The position numbers and the translations under genes are program-made. From assembly GCA_017615125.1 (NCBI GenBank), contig JAGAAS010000076.1, positions 1 to 64,000 on the forward strand: a DNA stretch of 64,000 nucleotides, given 5' to 3'. Positions 1 through 8,931 of the stretch are shown here, piece after piece. The notes beneath the pieces were generated by a model, which did not search any database, was not told the DNA's origin, and saw only the letters and a program-made list of their open reading frames with translations. Numbering within the stretch: the first letter of the stretch is position 1; the number at the start of each line of letters is the position of its first letter. Source of the stretch: Bacteroidaceae bacterium (GTDB taxonomy: Bacteria > Bacteroidota > Bacteroidia > Bacteroidales > Bacteroidaceae).

Positions 1-120
1 ACCATCATTGATGAAGTTGAAGTTCGTAAATACGATAGTTCATATCAATGCTACGGTCCTATTCCGAAAAATGAAGTGCTCAAATGGAGTAACCTCAAAC
101 AAAACAAGGGTTGGCAATAA
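1..120 (+). CDS. SusD/RagB family outer-membrane lipoprotein, C-terminal end (partial)
   Basis: The reading frame is open from the first base and stops with TAA at 118-120, giving 39 residues that end in KNEVLKWSNLKQNKGW. A tail of the type YGPIPKNEVLKWSN..QNxGW is typical of SusD-like nutrient-binding lipoproteins, where the C-terminus of an all-helical TPR-type fold reads like this. SusD proteins sit on the cell surface and form the lid of a SusC TonB-dependent porin. The genes that follow (surface lipoproteins, carbohydrate modules, GH30) fit the downstream half of a polysaccharide utilization locus whose susC and most of susD lie left of the window. Because only the tail is visible the call rests on the tail motif and the neighbours. 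Confidence 0.75.
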   Translation, partial: TIIDEVEVRKYDSSYQCYGPIPKNEVLKWSNLKQNKGWQ

Positions 121-143
121 ATTCTCTTTAAACATATAAAAAT

Positions 144-1319
144 ATGAAGGGACTTAAGAAATACATATACGGAATTGCTCTGGGAGTGTTCTCCCTCATG
201 TATACGTCATGCTATAATTCAGAGCAAATGTTTCCCGACTTTGAAGGAGGAACAACAGCATATTTCGCCTATCAGTTCCCCATACGTACACTCGTGCTGG
301 GTAACGATATCTACGACAATGCTATCGACAACGAGCACAAATGTCGGATATGGTCTACAATGGGTGGTGCCTATCACGGGCGTGACGCATATGTAGATAT
401 TGCGATTGATGAGTCACTCTGTGATAACCTCTTTTTTGTTGATGACGGCGGAAATGCTGCCGCTCCAGTACTTCCTATGCCATCAACATACTATAAACTG
501 TTATCCGATGTTATTCCTTACAACGGTGATACTCGCGGCTATGTAGAAGTACAGTTTACAGATGCTTTCTTCAACGATGAGAAAGCTGTTGAGAACACCT
601 ATGTCATTCCGCTTGTGATGAAGGACGTTAGAGGCATTGACCATATCCTCACAGGCAAACCACGCGAAGGGCTCTCTCCCTCTCGTACGAATACGGAGGA
701 TTGGGAAATTCTTGCAAAGGACTATGTGCTTTATTGCGTGAAGTACATGAATCCCTGGCAGGCAAAGTATATTCGCCGCGGTGTTGACAACGTGACGGAG
801 AAAGGAGTAACAAAAACCATTGTCCGCAGGGATGTGTCTCTTGTAAACACAGACCTTGAACATTACAAGGAGAACCCAGTGAATGCGAACGATGAAGTAT
901 GCGGTATTACCACAAAGAACATGAAACAGGCCATCTTCCCAGTTTCCTTCAAGACCTCTGGCGCCTCGCAGTCATGCAACCTCATCCTCACATTCGACGG
1001 CAATCAGTGTACCATATCCACTGACGACGATGACGTTGTTTCTACCGGATCTGGAGAATTCATTACCAAAGGAACTGAAAAGCCTGAATACAAAGATTAT
1101 CAATGGGGAAGCAACAATGGACAGCCTGTTCAGCGTGACATTCTCCGTTTAGCATACAATGTGTCTTTCAAGAAAGGAAAGCTTCTTGGATATGATGATA
1201 AGGGCAACCCTAAATACCTTGAGAATGACATTGATGTGTCAACAACTGATACACTTGTCGTTCAAACGCGTGAGTCAAACAAGAAAGTATTCTTTACACC
1301 AAAATATGTTAAACAATAA
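144..1319 (+). CDS. DUF1735-type surface lipoprotein (BT_3987-like N-terminal domain)
   Basis: 391 residues. A signal peptide ends in a lipobox, LMYTSC with Cys23, so the protein should be lipid-anchored. The first half, with the run FPIRTLVLGNDIYDN and later VIPLVMKDVRGIDHIL, resembles the DUF1735 / BT_3987-type domain found next to SusD genes; the C-terminal half after about residue 265 looks like a beta-rich module (DUF5627-like). Such proteins are generally taken to be surface glycan-binding proteins of utilization loci; no catalytic signature is visible. It starts 23 bases after the susD stop and is followed 15 bases later by another lipoprotein gene, so co-transcription is likely. The start chosen is the only one that gives an intact signal peptide. 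Confidence 0.7.
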   Translation: MKGLKKYIYGIALGVFSLMYTSCYNSEQMFPDFEGGTTAYFAYQFPIRTLVLGNDIYDNAIDNEHKCRIWSTMGGAYHGRDAYVDIAIDESLCDNLFFVDDGGNAAAPVLPMPSTYYKLLSDVIPYNGDTRGYVEVQFTDAFFNDEKAVENTYVIPLVMKDVRGIDHILTGKPREGLSPSRTNTEDWEILAKDYVLYCVKYMNPWQAKYIRRGVDNVTEKGVTKTIVRRDVSLVNTDLEHYKENPVNANDEVCGITTKNMKQAIFPVSFKTSGASQSCNLILTFDGNQCTISTDDDDVVSTGSGEFITKGTEKPEYKDYQWGSNNGQPVQRDILRLAYNVSFKKGKLLGYDDKGNPKYLENDIDVSTTDTLVVQTRESNKKVFFTPKYVKQ

Positions 1320-1334
1320 TAGGAAGCTAAGAAT

Positions 1335-2993
1335 ATGAATATAACACTTAGAAACGGTCTCTTTTTGTTGGTTGCAGGATTATTTGCAGTTTCCTGTGCC
1401 GACTATAATGTGACAGACGATTTCAAGGCAGAACCTGATCCAAGTTTCGTTGAGCCTTACAAGGACTTAGCCCCATTAAAGACATATATCGACAAGAAGA
1501 ATTATCCAAATATGTCTCTTGGCGCCACACTCAAGGTATCAGATTTCAACAAGCAGGAGCTGGCCCATGCTGCAGCTGTCACCAACTTCGACAATCTCGC
1601 CTTTGGCTCCTCTCTCATGTCTGGCAAAATAATCAATGCCAAAGGTGTGATGAACTTCCTTGATATGAAAGACCTCCTCGATCATGTTGAAGAAATAGGT
1701 GGCGAGGTATTCGGCAGTCCTATCGTTGCCAATGCCAATCAGGCAGACGATTGGCTGAACATGCTTACCGCTCCTATTGAAATCCCGGTTGAACCAATCG
1801 AAGACAAAACCGTTGACTATACCACGATGGAGGAGTTCACAGGTACATCGTTAAGTGGCAAGGCTTCTATCGAAAAGAATTATGACGGTAACGACAATGC
1901 ACTTAAGGTTCCCAAAAGAGCAAAGGTTTACATCGTTGAAGGCTTCGATGTTGATCCTCAGGGTGAATACACGGTCACTTTCTGGGCACAGGTCGATAAG
2001 GAAGAAACCGTTATCTGTACTTTCTGCGACAACAAGATCATGGAGAGTGAAAAGGATGCCAAGAAGTACGCCATCAAGGCAGGCAAATGGGTGAAGGTTG
2101 TTGTTGAAGCAAAGCCTGCAGAAGGTGCGACAGAAGGTTATTTGATGATCGAGGGTAACTGGAACTCTATTGTCTATATCCAGAAAGTAACGGTTGTTCA
2201 CAATCCCGACAACCACCGGCCACAGACAGCAAAGGAGAAAAACGATACTATCAACTATGCACTCAACGCATGGTGCGATGGCTTGATGAAGATCAACGCA
2301 GGTCGTATCAAATCATTCGACCTCATTGACGAAGCCATCGACTCTAAAGCGGAACTTGAGAACGGCATGCTTGACCTAAAGCATTCTACCAGCAACATCT
2401 TCTGGCAAGATATCCTTGGGAGTGAGAACTATGCACCTGCCGTATCAAAGGCAGCACGTGCTGCATATCAGAAATATGAGGGCGATCCTTCCGAGTTGAA
2501 GTTCTTTATCAGCGAAACAGATCTCGATGACCAGAAGAAATTTGAGAGTCTTAACTACTGGATTGATGTATGGGATGCAAATGGAGCAAAAATTGATGGT
2601 ATCAATGCAAAATTAAATCTCAGCTTTAGCGAGGATAAAGAGAAACAAAAGGCTAATGAGTCTTCCCTTAACAACCTTCTTAACAACCTTGCTTCTACAG
2701 GCAAACTGATCCGTCTCTCTAACTTCGACATCAAGTATCAGGATGCTACAGGTGCAAATGTTGCAGCAAAAGACATCACGGAAGATCAGCGTCAGAAACT
2801 TGCCGACTACTATGGCTACGTCATCAAGAGCTATATGAACAAGATTCCACATGAAAAACAGGCAGGAATCTGTAAAGGTAATCTGGCTGACACGAATGAC
2901 CCTGTAGGTCTTTGGGCTATTGACAGCAGAAGCAAGGACTGGGTTCGCACTGCCACATATAAGGCATTCTGCGATGCTCTCAGCGGAAAGTAA
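1335..2993 (+). CDS. GH10-like surface lipoprotein with inserted carbohydrate-binding module, probably not catalytic
   Basis: 552 residues with a lipobox around Cys21 (LFAVSC). Residues about 40-150 and 290-552 follow the order of a GH10 xylanase barrel, and residues about 150-290 form a beta-sandwich insert like the CBM inserted in Bacteroidetes GH10 xylanases. The motif FDLIDEAIDS (Glu333) aligns by eye with the GH10 acid/base motif WDVVNEAI. The nucleophile motif ITELDI aligns with LSNFDI, so the nucleophilic Glu is replaced by Asn463. The WHSQ motif also appears lost (VANANQADDW). I infer a binding protein built on a dead GH10 scaffold, acting in xylan capture at the cell surface. Its position after susD and a DUF1735 lipoprotein, where surface glycan-binding proteins usually lie, supports this. 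The barrel assignment is by eye. Confidence 0.65.
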   Translation: MNITLRNGLFLLVAGLFAVSCADYNVTDDFKAEPDPSFVEPYKDLAPLKTYIDKKNYPNMSLGATLKVSDFNKQELAHAAAVTNFDNLAFGSSLMSGKIINAKGVMNFLDMKDLLDHVEEIGGEVFGSPIVANANQADDWLNMLTAPIEIPVEPIEDKTVDYTTMEEFTGTSLSGKASIEKNYDGNDNALKVPKRAKVYIVEGFDVDPQGEYTVTFWAQVDKEETVICTFCDNKIMESEKDAKKYAIKAGKWVKVVVEAKPAEGATEGYLMIEGNWNSIVYIQKVTVVHNPDNHRPQTAKEKNDTINYALNAWCDGLMKINAGRIKSFDLIDEAIDSKAELENGMLDLKHSTSNIFWQDILGSENYAPAVSKAARAAYQKYEGDPSELKFFISETDLDDQKKFESLNYWIDVWDANGAKIDGINAKLNLSFSEDKEKQKANESSLNNLLNNLASTGKLIRLSNFDIKYQDATGANVAAKDITEDQRQKLADYYGYVIKSYMNKIPHEKQAGICKGNLADTNDPVGLWAIDSRSKDWVRTATYKAFCDALSGK

Positions 2994-3059
2994 AACGTAG
3001 AAAACAATTTACACATCATATTTCCATTTTTATTATTTTATTATCTTAATTTTTCAATT

Positions 3060-5249
3060 ATGAAGAAACTTTTTACTCTTGTTGCTCTCTTGACTCTGTT
3101 TATGGGAGCAAAAGCTGAGTGGGTACAAGATTACAAGATCGACTACTCACAGAACACCGGTTTCCCATTCTATGTAATGGGTTATGTTCCAGAGTGGGTT
3201 GACGGTGTCATGACCGACTTTGGCGCTATGTACAAGTATGTACAAACTTTTACGACAAACGAAAACGGAGAGCAAATCCCTGCCGAAGAAACCAGCGACG
3301 TCATTGTGAAGACACAGGGTGGCGTTGATTACTACAAGATTGAATTGGCTGAACCCGGATGGCACCAGTATTTCATTGCCGACGGCATCCCGACGGAACT
3401 TGATGGCGCTTACACGGTAAAAGCAATGGTTAAGGCTTCAGAAGCCTGCAACATCAACGTCAACATGGGTTGGGGTTGGGACCAAGGTCAGCAAGTCGCT
3501 GCATCCGTAGCTATTCCTGCAGAATGGACAGAGGTTGAATGGGAGTACAGCGGCATTGGTGGCGCTTCCTGTAACCTCGTTGCACAGCCTGGTACTGTAA
3601 CGGCAACCATTGAATGGAAGTATCTGACCGTTTCTCACAACCAGAAGGAGGTTAGACCCGTTGAATGGCTTGAGAACCTCACAAGCGATGGTACACCTGA
3701 AGGTGCCTATATGGGTGATGCCGAGACACCTTGGGACGATCCTGACGTGAAATTCAACGACCAGGAAAAGAACTATTTAATCTGCGCTTGGGGTAAAGAG
3801 AAGGGCAGAAACATGAATGAAGACGGTGGCTGGGATCCATTCCCCTGCGATATCGAAGAGGAAGCTGGTGTTGAAGGCAACCATATCTTCGTTGTTCATG
3901 GACAGCCTGCCACCACCGAAGGTGATGCTTCTGCTTGGGATAACCAGTTCTGGATTCAGTCTCCTAAGGAGTGGAAATCTGGCACCCAGCTCAAGATTAA
4001 GTTCCGTTACAAGGCTTCTAAGAACGTTACTGTAGCTACTCAGTGCCACAAGCAGAACCCCTCTGACTACCTCATCTGGCACGCTATTGGTGATATTTCC
4101 TTCACGGAAGAGTGGCAGGAGTTTGACGGCACAATGACTGTAGCAGACGATATGGGCGGTACTTGGTCCATCGCATTCCAGCTGAACCAAAACGACAAGG
4201 AAGCCATTAACTTCTATTTCGATGACCTCTCTTGGCAAAATATGAAGCTTGACGAGGGTTACTTCGTTGCTGGCGCTAATCCCAATGATGGTCTTGAGTA
4301 TGACCTCGACAATGCCGTTCAGTTCGTTTATGACGAAAATGAAGGTTTGTACACCGCTACTATTGGTGAAAAGAACGCTTACGTTTCCCAAATCATGATC
4401 TCAACCGTTCGCGGTAACGATGCTGCTTTCAAGGGTGCTACTCTTAAGCCTAATCGCGCTATCACCAACGATCCTGAAGACTGGATTGACTATACCGAGT
4501 CAAGCCTTGCCAAGCTGAACCTCCCAGGTTCTGGTATCTGGAAGATCTATCTTAGCGAAGAATACAAGATGATGGCATTCGAGATGCTCGAGGGCACAAC
4601 TATCGAACCTATTGAAATCAATCCTAACCCGACATTAGTTGTTGTAAATGCTCTGGAGAGAGACGACCTCTCAGATCAAACGAATCAGCAGACAGGTGAA
4701 GTTACTGTCAGAGAAGATGTAGGAGGAACAGGTGAGGCTTGGGACAACCAGTTCTGGATTCGCGCCAACCGTACTCTTAGCACTGGCGAGGTAACAGTTC
4801 TCCAGTTCAAGTATAAAGCATCTGTTTTTGCAAGAACTTCTACTCAGTGTCACGCTGAACCAGGTAATTACCTGCACTGGGCTGCTATCGGCGATGTAAA
4901 CTTCACAGATGAATGGCAGGACTTCGAAACGACATTCACCGTTCCTTCTGAGGCTAACGGCATGCAGTCTATCGCATTCAACATGGCTGAAATCAAAGAG
5001 GCTTGCGACTATGAGCTCAAGGACTTCGTTTGGAAACTTGAAGACAATACAGAGTCTCTTATCAACCAGGAGGGTGCAGACAACTTCTTCGTTAAGGTAG
5101 TTGGAGGCAATGTATACTCATTAGGCATCGACAACGCCGTCAACGACAATACTGCTCCTACCGTAATCTATAACCTCGCAGGCCAACGTGTATCTAAGGA
5201 TTACAAGGGCATCGTTATTAAGAACGGCAAAAAGTATTTTGTTAAGTAA
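3060..5249 (+). CDS. Large secreted multi-module carbohydrate-binding-like protein with T9SS type A tail
   Basis: 729 residues. A cleavable signal peptide (MKKLFTLVALLTLFMGAKAE) has no lipobox. Three beta-sandwich-like modules are visible: A about 20-200, B about 220-400, and C about 540-685. B and C are internal repeats of each other, sharing AWDNQFWI (near residues 291 and 559), then a KFRYKAS/QFKYKAS strand, a TQCH motif and an AIGDxxFTxEWQxF strand. Between them (about 400-530) is another beta-rich stretch. The last 35 residues (VIYNLAGQRVSKDYKGIVIK onward) are a clear T9SS type A sorting domain. No catalytic motif is recognised. The modules resemble CBM4/CBM22-like folds, so a xylan-binding or cell-surface role is inferred from form and neighbours. 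It starts 66 bases after the GH10-like gene. Confidence 0.6.
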   Translation: MKKLFTLVALLTLFMGAKAEWVQDYKIDYSQNTGFPFYVMGYVPEWVDGVMTDFGAMYKYVQTFTTNENGEQIPAEETSDVIVKTQGGVDYYKIELAEPGWHQYFIADGIPTELDGAYTVKAMVKASEACNINVNMGWGWDQGQQVAASVAIPAEWTEVEWEYSGIGGASCNLVAQPGTVTATIEWKYLTVSHNQKEVRPVEWLENLTSDGTPEGAYMGDAETPWDDPDVKFNDQEKNYLICAWGKEKGRNMNEDGGWDPFPCDIEEEAGVEGNHIFVVHGQPATTEGDASAWDNQFWIQSPKEWKSGTQLKIKFRYKASKNVTVATQCHKQNPSDYLIWHAIGDISFTEEWQEFDGTMTVADDMGGTWSIAFQLNQNDKEAINFYFDDLSWQNMKLDEGYFVAGANPNDGLEYDLDNAVQFVYDENEGLYTATIGEKNAYVSQIMISTVRGNDAAFKGATLKPNRAITNDPEDWIDYTESSLAKLNLPGSGIWKIYLSEEYKMMAFEMLEGTTIEPIEINPNPTLVVVNALERDDLSDQTNQQTGEVTVREDVGGTGEAWDNQFWIRANRTLSTGEVTVLQFKYKASVFARTSTQCHAEPGNYLHWAAIGDVNFTDEWQDFETTFTVPSEANGMQSIAFNMAEIKEACDYELKDFVWKLEDNTESLINQEGADNFFVKVVGGNVYSLGIDNAVNDNTAPTVIYNLAGQRVSKDYKGIVIKNGKKYFVK

Positions 5250-5296
5250 AAACCCCCTTGCTTCTCTTTAATAAATAAGGAGAAAGCATAACTCCA

Positions 5297-5346
5297 TCGT
5301 GCGTCACGTTTCCGTCAATAAGGCGGGATGTGACGCACGAGTTTTT
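5297..5346 (+). terminator. Intrinsic terminator closing the first utilization operon
   Basis: A perfect 11-bp inverted repeat (TCGTGCGTCAC at 5297-5307, GTGACGCACGA at 5330-5340) with a 22-base loop is followed by GTTTTT. It lies 48 bases after the stop of the multi-module gene and upstream of the GH30 promoter, so it should separate the two transcripts. Confidence 0.7.
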
Positions 5347-5424
5347 GAAACACATCGTAATACATTGTTTCATAAAGGAATGCTCCAGCGGGAGAGATCG
5401 TATGACACATTGAATGGGCTTTTG

Positions 5425-5456
5425 TTTGGTAGATTCCACTTTATTCTGTACATTTG
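5425..5456 (+). promoter_or_regulatory. Predicted Bacteroidetes-type promoter of the GH30 gene
   Basis: TTTG at 5425-5428, then exactly 20 bases, then TACATTTG at 5449-5456, matches the Bacteroidetes -33/-7 consensus (TTTG, TAnnTTTG). The expected start of transcription near 5463 leaves a leader of about 24 bases before the GH30 ATG. The rest of the gap 5250-5486 holds the terminator at 5297-5346 and no credible gene. Confidence 0.55.
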
Positions 5457-5486
5457 TCCCCTAAATAATTCATTGCATTCATTCTT

Positions 5487-7055
5487 ATGAAAAGGATATT
5501 CATTTCTGTCATCCTACTGTCAGCGGTTACAATTATGCAGGCAGGCGTCATCAAACTAAAGGTGACCGACACCCGCATGCAGACTGTCACGGGCTTCGGA
5601 GCTGCCTGCTGCGACGGTGCTATGTGCCCGTTTGGCAACGACACCCAACCTGTGAGCCTGCTCTATGGCCCAAAATCAAAAGTCGGGCTGAACATCATGC
5701 GTATGGAAATCTCGCCGAACTTCATAGGCGACGTCATTGTGCCGGAATGGGGCAACTGGGACTCCCCCTACGACTGGAAGGGCTCGCTGCCTTCCGCCAA
5801 GATTGTGAAGCAGCGTGGAGGCATCGTCTTCGGCACCCCTTGGTCTCCTCCTGGCGATTACAAGACCAACGGCACAGCACAAGGAGGTAACTCAGCCGAT
5901 CAAGGCAACCAACGAGGCCAGCTGCGCGAGGATTGCTACGACAAGTTCTTCCCTTGGCTGAACTCTTTCCTTGCGTGGATGAAGAAAAACGGTGTCAACG
6001 TCGATGCCGTATCCATCCAGAACGAGCCCGACTGGTGGGTGAACTATTCGGGCTGTCTCTACACGCCACAGCAGCAGTTGAATCTCGTCAAGAACTATGC
6101 TTACATGCTTGACAGGGAGACGTATCCCGGCGTGCGCCTGATAAGCGCCGAACCCTTGGGCTTCGACCCCAAGTACTCCGATGCGCTCATGAATGACCCC
6201 GTAGCGCGTGAGCAAATAGACATCGTGGCGGGCCATATCTACGGGCATCCACCCTTGGGAGATCCCAATAAGGGTATTCCTGCCAATATGAAAAATGCCG
6301 CCGTTCTGGCATCCAAATACGGTAAGGAGGTGTGGATGACCGAGCACTCAGTAACTGATAATATCGACCACCTGCCCAACTGGCACGAACAGCTGATCTT
6401 CGCCGAGGAACTTAACGAATGTATGCTGGCAGGCTGCACGGGCTACATTTATTGGTATATGCGTGCCCATTGGGCCTTTGTCGGTACGGGCGAGCCTGTC
6501 GAGATTAACGGCAATAAAATCAACATCCCAGGCAACACCAAGAACACGCTGCTGCCTCGTGCATACGTCATGTCGCATTTCTCGAAGCACGTCACGGGCT
6601 CCACTCGCCTAAAAACCTCACGCGACAAAACATCAGGAGAAGGGGCGCCCATCGAGAATTCAGCTTACATCAAAGGCGACTCACTCATTGTTATGGCTAT
6701 TGACACAACAGGAACCTCCTACGACCTAGTGCTGACTCTCCCCTATAAAGTGAAGAGTGGAACACATCTGCTTTCGACTGGCAATGAAACCAAAAATCTC
6801 TGCCAGAAGAATACTATCACTATCGACGAGCCCACGAATGAAGTAACAGTCGAAATGCCTGCCCGCAGCCTCAACACCTACATCTTCATGATTGATAACG
6901 ATACGGCTATTGAGGAACTGACTATTACGGATAATGACGACAACGATACCAAAACGTATTTCGATCTGCTGGGACGACAAACCTTCGAACCTCACGGAAT
7001 CGTTATTGAGAGAAGCTCCGACGGGCGTTCAAGGAAGGTCATGATGAAACATTAA
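5487..7055 (+). CDS. GH30 (subfamily 8-like) endo-xylanase, secreted, T9SS type A tail
   Basis: 522 residues: signal peptide (about 1-19), a GH30 (beta/alpha)8 barrel with its beta side domain up to about 455, and a T9SS type A tail beginning near YFDLLGRQTFEPHGIVIE. The acid/base is Glu180 in SIQNEPDWW and the nucleophile is Glu286 in VWMTEHSV. The pattern QNEPD...YTPQQ, MTEH and YVMSHFSKHV closely follows GH30_8 glucuronoxylanases such as Bacillus subtilis XynC. In XynC the loop WWYIRR carries the arginine that grips 4-O-methylglucuronate; here the loop reads YWYMRAHWAF, with Ala327 at that place, so glucuronate-dependent cutting may be lost. It should cleave xylan outside the cell. It has its own predicted promoter and lies just after the xylan-type locus. 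Subfamily is by eye. Confidence 0.8.
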   Translation: MKRIFISVILLSAVTIMQAGVIKLKVTDTRMQTVTGFGAACCDGAMCPFGNDTQPVSLLYGPKSKVGLNIMRMEISPNFIGDVIVPEWGNWDSPYDWKGSLPSAKIVKQRGGIVFGTPWSPPGDYKTNGTAQGGNSADQGNQRGQLREDCYDKFFPWLNSFLAWMKKNGVNVDAVSIQNEPDWWVNYSGCLYTPQQQLNLVKNYAYMLDRETYPGVRLISAEPLGFDPKYSDALMNDPVAREQIDIVAGHIYGHPPLGDPNKGIPANMKNAAVLASKYGKEVWMTEHSVTDNIDHLPNWHEQLIFAEELNECMLAGCTGYIYWYMRAHWAFVGTGEPVEINGNKINIPGNTKNTLLPRAYVMSHFSKHVTGSTRLKTSRDKTSGEGAPIENSAYIKGDSLIVMAIDTTGTSYDLVLTLPYKVKSGTHLLSTGNETKNLCQKNTITIDEPTNEVTVEMPARSLNTYIFMIDNDTAIEELTITDNDDNDTKTYFDLLGRQTFEPHGIVIERSSDGRSRKVMMKH

Positions 7056-7090
7056 TGACGCGAATCAAACGTATCTCTTAAAATATCACG

Positions 7091-8146
7091 ATGAAAAAAA
7101 TGATTGCCTGCCTGATGGCTTTGCTTGGCTTGAACTCAGCCTGCTGTCAGCAACACTTTGAGAATACTGATGCCGAAGGCTTTGCGCGGCTCACAACCGA
7201 CAAGAACGTCGTAGTTCTTGACGTACGCACCCCCGAGGAGTTCGCAGAGGGGCATATCCCCGATGCTGTCAACATCGATGTCGGGCAACCTGGATTTATA
7301 GAGAAAGTCAAAGCCACACTTCCTGTTGCTGGAACAATCGCTGTCTACTGCCGTAGCGGGCGCCGTTCCGCCGATGCTGCAGAAAAGCTGGTAGCTGAGG
7401 GCTTCAAGGTTGTCAACCTGAAGGGAGGCATCATCGAATGGAAGGAAAGCGGGAAGCTTGTCACGACAGACTCGCACGAGACAGACATTTTCACCACTCA
7501 GAACGGAAAGGCCATCCGCCTCTATTCGCTCATCCACTCGAGCATTCGCATTGTGTACGACGGAAGGGAGATAGAGATAGATCCCGTGGGGAAAATGGGC
7601 AACAGAACGACTGACTACAGCGCTATGCCCAAAGCCGACTATATCCTCATCACACACGAGCACGGAGACCATTTAGATAAGGATGCCATTCAGGCTCTTA
7701 TGGATGCCGATACCCGGCTTATTACCAACAAGCGCTGTGCCGAGATGCTCGGCTTCGGGGAGCCGATGGAGAACGGCGACACAAAGCAGCTTGCCGACGA
7801 CATCACCCTCGAGGCTGTGCCTGCCTATAACACCTCGGAGGGACATCTTCAGTTCCACCCACAAGGAAGGGACAACGGCTTCGTCCTCACCCTCGACGGC
7901 ACACGCATCTACATCGCGGGCGACACGGAAGACATCCCCGAAATGTCAGCCCTCAAGGACATCGACATCGCCTTCCTTCCCTGCAACCAGCCCTATACGA
8001 TGACGGAGGAGCAGCTGCTGAATGCTGCGAGGACCTTCCGCCCGAAGGTTCTCTTCCCCTATCACTACGGGCAGACAGAAATCAGCAACATCCCATCAAA
8101 GCTGGATGACGACGGGATAGAGACAAGAATCCGGCACTTCGATTAA
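7091..8146 (+). CDS. Exported fusion of rhodanese and metallo-beta-lactamase-fold hydrolase
   Basis: 351 residues. A signal peptide of about 18-20 residues is followed by a rhodanese domain (about 25-125) with active-site loop YCRSGRRS, Cys87, and then an MBL-fold hydrolase domain (about 130-351) of the UlaG/UPF0173 type with the metal motif THEHGDHLD (His189, His191, Asp193, His194), later GDT and an H near the C-terminus (FPYHYG). Rhodaneses carry sulfur on the active cysteine; MBL partners in known fusions act on glutathione or other persulfides, usually with the MBL domain first. Here the order is reversed and the MBL type differs, so the substrate is not predicted. It starts 35 bases after the GH30 gene and 15 bases before the next gene, so it may be part of that transcript. 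Confidence 0.8.
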   Translation: MKKMIACLMALLGLNSACCQQHFENTDAEGFARLTTDKNVVVLDVRTPEEFAEGHIPDAVNIDVGQPGFIEKVKATLPVAGTIAVYCRSGRRSADAAEKLVAEGFKVVNLKGGIIEWKESGKLVTTDSHETDIFTTQNGKAIRLYSLIHSSIRIVYDGREIEIDPVGKMGNRTTDYSAMPKADYILITHEHGDHLDKDAIQALMDADTRLITNKRCAEMLGFGEPMENGDTKQLADDITLEAVPAYNTSEGHLQFHPQGRDNGFVLTLDGTRIYIAGDTEDIPEMSALKDIDIAFLPCNQPYTMTEEQLLNAARTFRPKVLFPYHYGQTEISNIPSKLDDDGIETRIRHFD

Positions 8147-8161
8147 GACGTAACGAGCCTG

Positions 8162-8839
8162 ATGAAAGCGAAAGGAAACCTGTTTGTCCAGGCTCTGGGA
8201 AAGTTCCTGCTGGGAGTCGTCATTCTTGGCGTGCTGATATTCCTTCCTACCGGCTCGTTCCGCTACTGGAACGGATGGCTGCTGATGGGCATCCTGTTCA
8301 TCCCGATGTTCTTTGCAGGGCTCATCATGCTTTGGCGCAATCCCGAGCTTCTTCGTAAGCGACTGAATGCCAAGGAAAAAGAAGGGGAGCAGAAGAAGGT
8401 TGTCGCAATAAGCGGGCTCCTGTTCATAGCCGTTTTCGTTGTGGCAGGACTCAACTGGCGTTTCCGCTGGTGGATAGTGCCCGATGCTGTCGTCTGGGTT
8501 GCCGCAGCCCTGTTCCTTCTCTCCTATCTGCTCTATGCCGAAGTGCTGCGCGAGAACACCTTCCTCTCGAGGACAATAGAAGTCCAGGAGAGCCAGAAAG
8601 TTATCGACACAGGGCTCTACGGCATCGTCCGGCACCCGATGTATTCGGCAACAACCATCCTTTTCCTGACGATGCCGCTCGTGCTCGGCTCTCCCATCTC
8701 GTTCCTCATCATGCTGGGATACCTCCCCCTCATCGCCAAACGCATCCGCAACGAAGAAAGCGTGCTCGAGCAGGGATTGGAAGGCTACGCCGAATACAAG
8801 AAACGGGTGAAATACAGAATGATACCGTTCGTCTGGTAA
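8162..8839 (+). CDS. Isoprenylcysteine/phospholipid methyltransferase-family membrane protein
   Basis: 225 residues with about five hydrophobic helices. The C-terminal half carries the signature of the ICMT/PEMT-like family: TGLYGIVRHPMYSATTILF followed by a hydrophobic segment and RIRNEESVLEQGLEGYAEYKKRVKY (Arg-His-Pro-x-Tyr, and Glu-Glu), which binds S-adenosylmethionine. Bacterial members methylate small or lipid substrates; none can be named here. The first segment after MKAKGNLFVQALGKFLLGVV is also membrane-spanning. It begins 15 bases after the rhodanese/MBL gene, and no terminator separates them. Confidence 0.75.
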   Translation: MKAKGNLFVQALGKFLLGVVILGVLIFLPTGSFRYWNGWLLMGILFIPMFFAGLIMLWRNPELLRKRLNAKEKEGEQKKVVAISGLLFIAVFVVAGLNWRFRWWIVPDAVVWVAAALFLLSYLLYAEVLRENTFLSRTIEVQESQKVIDTGLYGIVRHPMYSATTILFLTMPLVLGSPISFLIMLGYLPLIAKRIRNEESVLEQGLEGYAEYKKRVKYRMIPFVW

Positions 8840-8931
8840 GCACGAAAAGATATCCTTCTCGACAGCCCAAAACGCCTGCTTTTTCTCGGTAAGAAAAACC
8901 CATCGTGGAGGCTTTCTGGAGCAGGCAAAAT

